Assembly (NCBI GenBank): GCA_003439945.1
Contig: QVRM01001114.1
Location: 1 to 64,000 of the forward strand
DNA: 64,000 nt
Direction of reading: 5' to 3'
DNA from: Dermanyssus gallinae
Taxonomy: Eukaryota; Arthropoda; Arachnida; Mesostigmata; Dermanyssidae
Numbering within the stretch: position 1 is the first letter of the stretch; each line of letters begins with the position of its first letter. The translations under genes and the position numbers were made by a program. Shown here in pieces: positions 38,494 to 47,217 of the stretch. A model generated the notes under the pieces. That model was not told where the DNA came from. It made no database searches and saw nothing but the letters and a program-made list of their open reading frames with translations.

Positions 38494-38498
<5 letters not shown>
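38150..38498 (+). other. AT-rich segment with a P-loop-like open frame
   Basis: Marks the change to AT-rich sequence. The frame 38328-38474 (48 codons, opening after a stop and with no start codon) contains GLPNTGKT (38358-38381), which fits the Walker A pattern G-x4-G-K-(S/T), followed by SLIQRIIDYIQNNTVF. I cannot assign it to a family. It could be a fragment of a foreign ATPase or GTPase, or chance. Confidence 0.25.

Positions 38499-38529
<31 letters not shown>
38499..38529. repeat. (TA)n microsatellite, left flank of RLE fragment
   Basis: About 31 bp of TA repeat directly in front of the R2/R4-type coding fragment. Confidence 0.95.
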
Positions 38530-38531
<2 letters not shown>

Positions 38532-39143
38532 CGTTGGCTCATGTCGCTCAGATGTGCGATACAACACACAAACAAACCATAAAGAGACATGACGACGTCT
38601 GTGATCGCGTGGCGCGTCTTCTGCGCGAAAGGGGTCATGAGGTGGTTCGTGAGCGAGTATTCCGTCGACCGGGCGCACCGGGTCTAAAGCCCGACCTCGT
38701 AATAACAACACCTACCGAGGTCTGGGTTTTAGATGCCGAGGTTTGCGGCCCGAACCGGGACCTGGGAAAAGCACGGCAAGACAAGATCGCCAAATATGAC
38801 GTCGAGTTCCTAAGAGCGGCGCTCCCCGACCCGCAAAAACCTCGCAGAGACGGATCCATCACTATCTCTATGAGTGGTGTATGGGACTCCGAATCTGCGA
38901 GGACGCTCTTAGGGCTCGGCGTCACGAAGAGGAATCTTAGGGATCTCACCGTTTTAACTTTGCAAGGAACCTTGAGGATATACCGCTCGCACCGGGTCCG
39001 TAAGAGCGGGGACTACCATCAAGCAAGGACACGGACAACTGACTCTTAACTTCACGTGACACCTTTTTACCACCATTTTATTAAGGCGAGCACTGCCGAG
39101 TGTGCAAACGTATTGCAAATGATTAATAAATCATCACAATATT

Positions 39144-39146
<3 letters not shown>
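38530..39146 (+). mobile_element. R2/R4-type non-LTR retrotransposon, C-terminal RLE domain and 3' UTR
   Basis: An intact frame (to TAA at 39047-39049, about 172 codons) reads CDTTHKQTIKRHDDVCDRVA, RLLRERGHEVVRERVFRRPG, LKPDLVI...WVLDAEV and SMSGVWDSESARTLLGLG. This fits the C-terminus of R2/R4-type ORFs: the end of the Cys/His cluster, the PD...D core of the restriction-like endonuclease and the terminal R-x-L-x-x-L-x-V-x-x-L-Q-G-x-L-R-I-(W/Y)-R motif. It is a different family from the RLE element at 46761. A 97-bp 3' UTR ends at a second (TA)n tract. The copy is 5'-truncated, with TA repeats on both sides. Confidence 0.85.

Positions 39147-39177
<31 letters not shown>
39147..39177. repeat. 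(TA)n microsatellite, right flank of RLE fragment
   Basis: About 31 bp of TA repeat. Confidence 0.95.
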
Positions 39178-39181
<4 letters not shown>

Positions 39182-39465
39182 CTTTATATTCAATAATACA
39201 TTATAATGTATTGTATGCAAGTTGTTCTATTTAATTTACAAAAATAGTTATGGTTGTAATGATAATTGTATTATTTTTATTATAAAAATTTAAGTTAATT
39301 AAACTATTTTTTTTCAAAATAAAAAAATGATTTTTTCTATATTTTATAAATTTAAAAGATTAATAAGAGTATATTCTTATATTTTATTTTCAAAACAAAA
39401 ACTTTTTTAACTTAAATAATCAATTACATGTAATAAAAGATAGGTATTAATAAAAAGTAGTCGCT
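39178..39465 (+). pseudogene. Numt: probable nad2 end to trnW region
   Basis: Very AT-rich sequence in mitochondrial style around a recognisable trnW (39283-39350). In arthropod mtDNA trnW follows nad2, so the upstream part may be its end, but I could not confirm the reading frame. Confidence 0.5.
39283..39350 (+). tRNA. trnW: Mitochondrial trnW-like sequence (anticodon TCA), nuclear copy
   Basis: TTTAAGTTAATTAAACT is the conserved 5' part of arthropod mitochondrial tRNA-Trp, with a 4-bp D stem AGTT/AACT. It is followed by an anticodon stem of Ts and the loop TTTCAAA, giving anticodon TCA. One mismatch in the anticodon stem suggests decay in the nucleus. The acceptor 3' strand (AAATTTA) is plausible. 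Confidence 0.6.
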
Positions 39466-41400
39466 AGAAGCGTGCTGAAGTCGTCCTCATTCCTAAGGGA
39501 AACGGGGGATACCAGCCGATATGCCTGCTGAGTGCGCTGGCAAAAGGATACGAGGCCATAATTGAGGAAAGACTGAGGCTCTTCGCAGAGGAACACGGCC
39601 TGCTTTCGGACACACAATACGGCTTCCGCAAGAACCGGTCAGTCCTAACTGCAATACAGCGCGTTGCAAACAGGGCGGATTCGCTACGAAGTTCCACCAT
39701 ACAGGCACGGCAGCTCCTCGTAGTCGCCCTCCTAGACGTTAAAAACGACTTCAACAGTCTACCATGGAAAACAATTCTGGACACACTGATACGAAAAAAA
39801 GTCCCCTCGTATCTGGTAAATGTAATTTCCAGCTACCTTAAAACACGAACAGTTATCAACGGCCAGGTCAGCTTCCAAATGACAGCCGGAGTCCCGCAGG
39901 GGTCTATACTTGGCCCACTTCTCTGGAATTTGGCTAACGACGACGTCCTCCGTCTGACAGGCCTGCCCAAAGGAGTGGACACAGTAGCCTATGCCGACGA
40001 CCTGGCGATAGTCCTGCAGACTCAAACTGCCAACGAACCTGAATTAAATTTGAATAATGCTGTTTACCTAACGTCAGAGTCGATGAGCACAGCGGGACTT
40101 AGACTGGCCCCTGAAAAGAGCGAAGCAATACTCCTCACAGGGAGAAAGATGATCCGTCCGCTCACTCTACAGCTTGACGGCGAGAATATTAAAATGGTAA
40201 AGGAAGTCCGCTACCTCGGGGTCACACTGGATACTGCAATGAATGGCCTCAGTCAAATAAAAAAGGCAACGACAAGAGCAGCCAAGGCAGTGTGTGCTAT
40301 ATAGCCAAGATTCCGCCAAACATCCATGGCCCCGGGCCCGCACAAGGGACTGCTAATGACGGTCGCGGAATCAATTGCATTATTTGGAGCGCCAGTTTGG
40401 GTGAGAGCAACTCTTAAGACGAAGAAAGCGAAACAAATTCTACGGAGGACCCAGAGGGTGGAAGCCCTGAGGGTAATCCAGGCGTACCGCACAGTCAGCA
40501 CAAATGCTGCTTTGGTGCTGGCAGGCTCGATCCCCTAGGATCTTAAGGCACTCGAAAAGAAGAGACTATGGGAATTAGGTACCCCTACCCAGACGGAAAA
40601 AGACAGTAAGAGAAACGACACAATTAAGACATGGCAGGAGGAGTGGGACGCCATCCCCCCCGGGGGTCCTGGATGATCCCTGCGCGTATTGCTGCCAGAT
40701 ATCAAGGCATGGATAGAGAGGCCTGGGAGAGACCTCACCTATCACCTCACCTATTCCTCACAGGACACGGAAACTTCAACTGGTATTTGTCTCGAATCGG
40801 AAAGGCTTCGTCGCCGATAAGCGTATTCTGCCAAGAGGCACATGAGGACACTCCAAGTCGCACACTGCTACAGAGCTCGGCCTGGGAGGCTGCGCGGTTA
40901 AGGGCAAGCAGCCTCGTCCGAGTGAAATGGGCCAGGGAGGGAGACCCACACCACGAGGTCAGCGACCTCGGTCCAGCTTAATAAAGTTTACAGAATACAT
41001 TGTCTCCAGTGAGCAGGCCTGGAAACTGGGAGCAGCTACGGCAAAAAAAGTCCTCCAGGAGAAACATGAAAAGTGCAAAGAAAGACAGGCACAACTGCGG
41101 CTTCAGTCCGAAAGCATTCATAAAGAATTGCAGCTCGAAGAAAACGGGCTTGCAGGTGTTAGACAAGTGCTGGATCCTCTGGGCGACCCCAGCCAATTGA
41201 TCTGAAAAGGCGCTCGCCACTTCTCCCAATAGTCCATAGTACTGTTTTTGTGAAGATCTGGGCTATCAGAGAGTGAAGCTTAAGGGGGGAGTTGCGTTTA
41301 GTGGGTATGGGTCCCAACGAAGTAACATCCAACCGTTGGGCTCGAGTCCCACACTGCTAGAGATAGACTCGTAACTGCATTTAATACCTCCTCCACAAAA
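39466..41400 (+). mobile_element. R1-like non-LTR retrotransposon family B, 5'-truncated copy
   Basis: Starts inside the reverse transcriptase (AEVVLIPKGNGGYQP) and includes DTQYGFRKNRSVLTAIQRVA, LLDVKNDFNSLPWKTI, TAGVPQGSILGPLLWNLAND and the intact catalytic box DTVAYADDLAIVL (about 39978-40016). RLAPEKSEAILLTGRK and the thumb region follow, with stops near 40302 and 40537 and a frame change near 40675. The 3' end carries the hairpin TTTAGTGGGT...GAGTCCCACACTG (41297-41360) and an A-rich tail at 41397. Both flanks are mitochondrial-type AT-rich DNA, so it inserted into, or was joined to, a numt. Confidence 0.88.
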
Positions 41401-41528
41401 AAAATAAGAAGTAGGAGAAATATATTCATATGTAAACTTAATTTATATCAGTTCATAGGTATTCTATAGGTATAGATCTCATGTAGGTTAATATTATAAA
41501 AGTAAAAAGAAAATGAAAAAATAATATT

Positions 41529-41632
41529 TTTTTTTTTTGAACAAAATCATTTATTTATTATATACACAATTACAATGGTATGTTGTTTCATACATTTACA
41601 ATTATTTGCAAGGATTTTTGCAAGGATATTTA
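41529..41632 (-). mobile_element. 3' tip of L2/CR1-like retrotransposon, antisense
   Basis: Complement of the 3' UTR of the element at 55326-56300: TTGTAAATGTATGAAACAAC, CATACCATTGTAATTGTG and the AATAAATAAATGA end match. It begins with a T-run equal to the A tail. About 100 bp, strongly 5'-truncated. Confidence 0.85.
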
Positions 41633-41639
41633 TAATATA

Positions 41640-41835
41640 ATAATTTTGATTAATAAATTTAATGTTAATTATTAAAGGATAAATTGATCAAATTAAAATC
41701 CTTAATGATAATATAATAACTCCGCCTAATTTATAAGGGATTGAACGAAGGATTAAGTAAGTAAATAAAAAATATCATTCGGGTTGAATATGTAATGGAG
41801 TAATTATTCTATTTGCAGGATTAAAATGTTTAAGG
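41640..41835 (-). pseudogene. cytb: Numt: cytochrome b fragment
   Basis: Read on the minus strand with the invertebrate mitochondrial code (TGA as Trp), the sequence gives DLKHFNPANRIITPLHIQPE, WYFLFTYLILRSIPYKLGGV and ILSL. This is the conserved C-terminal half of cytochrome b (T-P-x-H-I-Q-P-E-W-Y-F-L-F-x-Y-x-I-L-R-S-I-P-x-K-L-G-G-V). Only about 65 codons remain. The neighbours are a LINE tip and AT-rich DNA, not the expected nad6 and trnS2. Confidence 0.88.
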
Positions 41836-41939
41836 TCTGCAAAAAAATAAGGAATATATAAATGTATATATATATATTCCAATTCCAATTAGATTTATTT
41901 CAATCAGATCGAGTATAATATACAGTTCACGATGTTTCT

Positions 41940-43965
41940 TCATAATACTCTATCTTCTTCACGCTTTCGGCGAGAGAAGTAGTGTAACGATGTTTTGTTC
42001 AGCACTGTGCATCCCACTGCATGGTACTTGGCACACCTCTGCAGGCAGAACCGGCAGGTGCACAACTCGTACTCCTCGTGAAAAGCTGCGTTTGAACATA
42101 CCAGGTAGTGATAACCATGCACTATGTTCCTGGTGTATACGTGGCGACTGTCACATGCAGGACCAGACCAAAGGTGCACGGCATTGAAAACGTCCAAACC
42201 ACCGACCTCCCGTCTGGCCTGTTCGACTTTAGCTTCCCATTCAGAAATGAAACATTCGTATGGTACTGTACGCGGCATCTACAGCCTTAGTCGGATTGTT
42301 TCAGTAGCCGGTGGACAACCTGACATGAGATACACAAAGCGGCTCCTTGCTCGAATAGACAAGCAAAGCACTCGCTTCATATATAATGAGAAACACCTCT
42401 CAAGCTGGTTAAAATTCGCCAGTGTGAGGTGGTTCCACACCCTGTCAAGGCCATACATCAGCCCCGGAACAATCTTAAGCATGAAGAGCCTCACTGCTGA
42501 GAAAACGGACAGTCTTCGGACATTGCCTACTTCCCCGTAAAGAGAGACAAGTGCCTTCCGTACTGTTTCGTTTATATGCGCTGTGAACATCGTTCCCGTA
42601 TAATGAACCCGAAGGCCAAGATACTGGAAAGAGCTAACAAACTCCAATGGTTGGCCGCAGCAACGTATAACGTCTCTGGCAGCCAATAAGTCGATTTAGA
42701 ACACGCTGGAGAGGCCTTTCGCCCGACGCAAGTTTGCAGGTTCTGATTTTCATGACCTTAGGTAAACTGGCGATGTCTGACGCTGGTCCGGTTGGCTGGT
42801 CCCACCATAATCTTCTCTATGTTCTAGGCACTGTAAATAGCTTCACGGTTACTGGACGACACAGATGAAGAGGCTTACAATCCCACCTTAACGGCCCTAT
42901 CCGAGGCCCCTCATTGCAGTTCTATAACCGCTGATACCTCATCCTAGAGAAGCTGGTCGAACTCCAAGAGAAGGCATTCGCATATCTCATCGAGCAAACT
43001 TCCACTACGGTTGACAAGGCCAAACCCGAGTAGTTTCTCGCTCTTCATTTTGCCTATTAAGCCAAGGCAGCAGGCGTCCCGAACGGTACCACCGGGTGTC
43101 ACCCGGGGCATTGACCGTCCGGCCCGGGGGTCCTCGTGCAGAACGGTCCCCCCGTATTGGCAGTAGCCTTAACAGCCCTCGAATGGGCCACGACAGGATG
43201 ACAATATAAATTCGTTGACACCCAAATCTATCGTATGCCTTGCCCCCCGGTTAGTTGTTAAAACACGGGAGTGTCGGTGTTGGGAGTTGTACCGTCTGAC
43301 TAACTTACAAGTGGGCCACGTGAAGTTCCCCGCAGCGCGCGTAAGTCGCGCACCAGCGAACCACCAGCCGGTAAGAGAGTCATAGTTACTCCACGCCTGA
43401 ATTTCATGGCTTTGGTCTTCCTGGTGTTTATCTCAAGTCCCTTCGAGACAAGGAACGCCTCTATCATAGAGGTAATGCGCTTGATGGCACCTAGGTCGCG
43501 ATGAGCGACCACGATATCATCTGCATACATCACCACCACGGCTTTTTGGTACTCCTGTCGGACGTAACCGACGAGGTCAGCAAGGAGAAGTGTGAACGAG
43601 ACGCAGCTCAGCGGGTCTCCTTGCGGAGTTCCCACATTTTGCTTAATCTCCAATACACCCTGCTCACCGTCTACCAACAAAGTGTCCTCCTCAAAGAAAC
43701 TTAATATTACACTCAGGAGAGAGCCACCCACTCCTGCTCGTTGGAATGCTTCAACCAGCAGTTAGCGAGGGGCTTTGTCAAAGGCCTTGACGCAATCAAT
43801 AAAGACTGCATACAGATGACCTCTGGGTTGTGCCACAGCTCGCTCGATTTCTGACTGGAGAACGTGGATTGCATCACGGGTGCCTCGGCCTCTCCTAAAA
43901 CCGAATTGCTCCGGTGGAAGTGCCTCTTCAGCCACGTACTCAATCCGCCGTATATATGTATCCGT
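41940..43965 (-). mobile_element. CR1/I-like non-LTR retrotransposon family C, RT to 3' end, interrupted
   Basis: The minus strand encodes EQFGFRRGRGTRDAIHVLQS and AVFIDCVKAFDKAPR (43780-43920), VGTPQGDPLSCVSFTLLLAD, the catalytic box VVMYADDIVV (43501-43545) and GLEINTRKTKAMKFRRG. After an interruption (about 42690-43340) come FVSSFQYLGLRVHYTG, MYGLDRVWNHLTLANFNQLE and the Cys/His C-terminus IVHGYHYLVCSN...C-x-C-x2-C. Stops and frame breaks occur, so it is inactive. The clade (CR1, I or a relative) cannot be settled by eye. Confidence 0.82.
42690..43340. other. Foreign segment interrupting family C, with an RLE-element fragment
   Basis: Breaks the family C frame between KFRRGVTMTLLPAGG and the SSFQYLG block. 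On the plus strand 42945-43030 reads TAG then RSW in one frame and EKLVELQEKAFAYLIEQTST, TVDKAK in another, matching KGWSTPLQEKTFAHLLEQAP, TMTDKAR of the RLE element (50842-50930). The rest (43031-43300), including a CG-rich stretch near 43090-43150, is unassigned. Confidence 0.6.
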
Positions 43966-44068
43966 ATATATATATTTATTGTAATAAAACTAAACATAAT
44001 AAACAATTTTTTTTTGTTTATTTTATTTAGTTATATTATTATTATTTAAAAAAAAAATATTATTTTTA
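43966..44068. other. AT-rich numt flank
   Basis: Homopolymer-rich AT sequence leading into the trnV array; in mitochondrial order the start of rrnL would be expected here. Confidence 0.4.
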
Positions 44069-44489
44069 AAAAAATGGCACAACTATGTCTGATTATAATG
44101 TATATATAATAATCTCACCCTTGAAGGTTTATAATAATAAACAATAATACAAAATATTATATAAGAATGACACAACTATAATGCATATATAATAATCTTA
44201 CTCTTAAATGCTTATAATAGTAAGTAATAATATTAATTATTGTATAAGAATGACACAACTATGTCTGATTATATCGTATATATAATAATCTAACTCTTAA
44301 AAGTTTATAATAGTAAATAATAATATTAATTTTTGTATAAGAATGACACAACTATGTCTGATTTTAATGTATATATATATTAATCTCACTCTTAAAAGTT
44401 TATAATAGTAAGTAATAATATTAATTATTGTATAAGAATGACACAACTATGTCTGATTATAATGTAGATATAATAATCTCACTCTTAAA
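44069..44489 (-). tRNA. trnV: Numt: tandem array of five mitochondrial trnV-like units
   Basis: Five units start at about 44069, 44163, 44246, 44339 and 44434 (spacing 83-95 bp). On the minus strand each reads AAGAGTG (acceptor), AGATTA, an anticodon stem TTATA/TATAA with loop TATACAT (anticodon TAC, Val), variable TCA, a T arm GACA...TGTC, and the 3' acceptor strand CATTCTT pairing with the 5' strand. There is no D stem. The array lies directly beside the rrnS 3' end at 44490, the normal trnV position. Unit 2 has lost about 10 bp of the T arm. Spacers of about 38 bp may come from the adjacent rrnL start. Confidence 0.7.
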
Positions 44490-44890
44490 AGCACCTTTCG
44501 GTGATTTTACTTAGTTGCGACTTCTTTCAAATTTTAAAAATGACGGGCAATATGTACATATTTTATTATAAATCCCAAAATATTTTTTTTTACATTTTTA
44601 TTTTAAAATTTGTTTTAATATAATTTTTCAATTTTTTTTTTTTTGTTAATAAAAATATAATATAATTCACTTCTCTTCTTTATTATGCCTTGATTTAATA
44701 TTTTTAATTTTAATTTATTTTTATAATAATATTATATATAACAATAATAATGGTATACAAACTACACTTGTAAAATAAAATAAGATTTTGGGGTTTTATC
44801 CATAATAGAGCGAATTCTTCTAATTCAATAAAATACCGTCAACTGTATTAAATTTATTTAATATTATTATTTATTTTAAAAATAAAATGG
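44490..44890 (-). rRNA. rrnS: Numt: 3' half of mitochondrial small-subunit rRNA
   Basis: The minus strand contains TGTACATATTGCCCGTCA, AAGTCGCAACTAAGTAAA and CACCGAAAGGTG, the conserved 3' end of arthropod 12S rRNA. Upstream are ATCAAGGCATAATAAAG, TAGTTTGTATACC and ACGGTATTTTATT, conserved helices of the 3' major domain. The 5' half is found at 46088, about 1.2 kb away. Confidence 0.85.
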
Positions 44891-44894
44891 TATC

Positions 44895-44898
<4 letters not shown>

Positions 44899-44950
<52 letters not shown>

Positions 44951-44978
44951 TATAATAAAACTATATGCAATAATAATA

Positions 44979-45041
<63 letters not shown>

Positions 45042-45072
45042 ATTATTGCATATATTTTTATTATAATTTAGA
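44899..45072. repeat. (TA)n tracts and a perfect-arm palindrome
   Basis: A (TA)n at 44899-44947 is followed by AAATTATAATAAAACTATAT, then GCAATAATAATAAAAAAAAAA. A second (TA)n (44988-45026) follows, then the mirrored arm TTATTATTGCATATA, TTTTTATTATAATTT. Arms are about 45 bp. Confidence 0.88.
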
Positions 45073-46087
45073 AGAATATATCATCGCGGCATCACGGCGT
45101 TGCTGCTCGTCGACCTAGTTGCTCCTTCTGCGCGCCGTAGCCGCTCTATCGCTCATGCCCGTGACGAACCTTATAGAAGGGTATCAAAGTCATACCGTCG
45201 GGGCGCTTACCGTCGTCTCTTAAAAGCCCAGGTGGTTCCAGGACGCAGGGAATTCCCGCCCTCCGCAGCGATCTTGCAAGCATTTCATTGAGCGCATTGT
45301 GTTTTGGGCGCCGGCCCGCTGCGTGAGCGCAAGTCAGGCCGTGTCTGGCGAGTCGCCCGACGGGCTCGCCACAAGAGCATCTGTGTGGCTCAACCAAATC
45401 AGCCCCCAATCTCAGGCCAACGCATATCCGGGTGGATTGGTCATCAAGGCGGGTACCCAGTGAGTCAGCGAGTAGTGCATGCAACCAGTCGCTTGCCCCT
45501 GGGCGAGCGACAGCTAGAAGGCATGCCTTGTCCTGGTCATCCCCGCATTCTTCAAGCAGCGAATTAAGCGAAGCTTCGTGGGCCTTCTCGGCCCAGGCAC
45601 TCTGGCAGGCTAGTCTATCGGGACCAGGCAATGAAGCTTGAAGTCGCTATATCGTCACGAGCCGCCTCGAACATTGCCTGGGCCGCCGGCGGGAGCAGGC
45701 GCTGGACATTTTCCGACGTAGCATGCATCGAGGCAGCCACGGCCGAGCCCGTCAAGGATCGAGCCGAGGGGAGACCAAGGCCGCCCATGGACGTGGGGAG
45801 GGCCGCCTGGCGCACCTCTCGTGGTCGTAAGTTTAGGCTCAGCACCGTCTGTAGGGCCTCCACCACCTGGTCGTCTAATGGTTGGTGAAGATAATTCAAA
45901 TCGCCTGAGCAGTCTATGGACCGTAAAATATGTACGATGCGGCACGCGGAGAACGACGAGCGAAGCAGGTAGAGTCCCTGGTGGGCTCCAACAAGCGGAA
46001 GACGTTCCTGCATCGCCCACAATCTGTCCATCAAGGGGTCGAGTTGTCCCGGCAACGCAGAGGGCAGAACCGGTGCGCCAAGAAGGT
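45073..46087 (-). mobile_element. RLE retrotransposon, second diverged family, truncated at both ends
   Basis: The minus strand encodes LVGAHQGLYLLRSSFSACRI, SMGGLGLPSARSLTGSAVAA and, after a frame change near 45620, ASDWLHALLADSLGTRLDDQ. Then come HRCSCGEPVGRLARHGLTC, HNALNEMLARSLRRAGIPC and the start of the RLE core KRPDGMTLIPF (about 45180). The frame stops before the second catalytic Asp. It shares order and motifs with the element at 46761 but is clearly diverged, so it is a separate family. It splits the rrnS numt into two halves. Confidence 0.82.
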
Positions 46088-46330
46088 CTATTATATATTA
46101 TATATTTTTTTTATATAAAATCAAATTTCACCTTAAATCCTATATAATTATCTTATTACATATCAATTATAGTAAATTGAAATTATTATATTATTTAATA
46201 GAATAACCGCAATTGCTGGCACTATATTAAATAAAATAATTCAATAAATAACTTAATGATTTCAAAATTAAAAATTTTATTTTCTGATAATAAAAATTAT
46301 TAAAGTATGTTTTGTAAAAAAGATTTATAT
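46088..46330 (-). rRNA. rrnS: Numt: 5' half of mitochondrial small-subunit rRNA
   Basis: The minus strand reads AGTGCCAGCAATTGCGGTTA, the universal 530-loop motif of 12S rRNA, followed downstream by TTTAAGGTGAAATTTGATTT. The block CTTAATGATTTC...AAAGTATGTTTT on its 5' side is repeated at 62290-62390, showing a second copy of this mitochondrial region. Confidence 0.85.
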
Positions 46331-46747
46331 TTATAATACTTATTTTTATAATTACATTTATAAATTAATTAATTTAAATTAAATTCTTTTTTCATAAAAC
46401 TTCCATAAAATTAAATAAACATGGTAAAATTAAATTTATCCGATTTAGAGATAATTAAATGTTTGCATTATAACCCCGTTCTTATCATAATTATGGGAAT
46501 ACTAAGAAGAAAGTTTAATTTGTCGTTACTCATCTTACAATAACGTACTATAATTATTACTCCTAGAGAGTTATAGAATTCTTTATTTATTTTTCTCTTC
46601 TTCTCTAGGATTCTATCATTATGTTAACGAATTATAATATTTTCTCCTATAATTATGGATTTATAGTATGGACAATAAACTTATTAATAAAAAAAAGTCT
46701 ATAATAAATTTAACACATTTATTATTACATATATGTAATTACTATTA
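46331..46747. other. AT-rich numt, 12S 5' end or control-region-like
   Basis: The segment TTTTTTCATAAAACTTCCAT, then AAATTAAATAAACATGGTAA, recurs at about 51985-52050 with few changes, so two copies of this mitochondrial stretch exist in the window. Its gene content is not clear. Confidence 0.5.
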
Positions 46748-46760
46748 CAACTTATAAGGA
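46748..46760 (+). repeat. Target-site duplication, left copy (13 bp)
   Basis: CAACTTATAAGGA here is identical to 51736-51748 and brackets the RLE element. Confidence 0.85.
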
Positions 46761-47116
46761 GCCCCAATTGTCATGTTCCCACCGTCGGTGATTAAATACA
46801 ATGAATAAATATGTATATTTATTTTTTTTGCCGTTCGATTCGGCAGAGTGTGGTCGTGTTTCTGTTGGCTCCAGTAAAATAGATTGTTTTCTGAGTTCTG
46901 ACTTCAACGTTTGCAGTGATAATTGCATCAACGATTGTGCGTGTACTGAGTGGTCGACGGGTGCATAGTGCACACTCGGAGACAGTGTGGTTGCGTCTCT
47001 GAGGAATCGAATTTCTCTGAGCCTCCAGCTGACCGAGTTCGATTTGCTAGAGTCATCGGAGGTCTACACATTGTTGCAGCGGAAGACGTGGTAGTTTAGA
47101 AGTCACGAGAGCCAAC

Positions 47117-47196
47117 TGGTCTGTTGGCCTATTGGCAGTGCCCTCGACTACCACTTAACGGGACCGAGTTCGATACCCAAGTAGAGGCTTTTTTTT
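47117..47196 (+). promoter_or_regulatory. tRNA-like element with A box, B box and T-run in the 5' UTR
   Basis: TGGCCTATTGG (about 47124) resembles the A box TRGYNNARNGG with one mismatch. GAGTTCGATACCC (47166-47178) resembles the B box GGTTCGANNCC with one mismatch. TTTTTTTT at 47189-47196 could end Pol III transcription. The stems do not fold into a sound tRNA. It may be an internal promoter or a captured SINE head. Confidence 0.45.
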
Positions 47197-47217
47197 GTCA
47201 CTTGCAGTCGTGCTGCG

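Noticed and set aside
46331..46747. Insertion of bacterial DNA suggested by the very low GC content
   Set aside because: Adjoining sequence is clearly mitochondrial rRNA, and part of this stretch is repeated beside other mitochondrial pieces, so mitochondrial origin is simpler.
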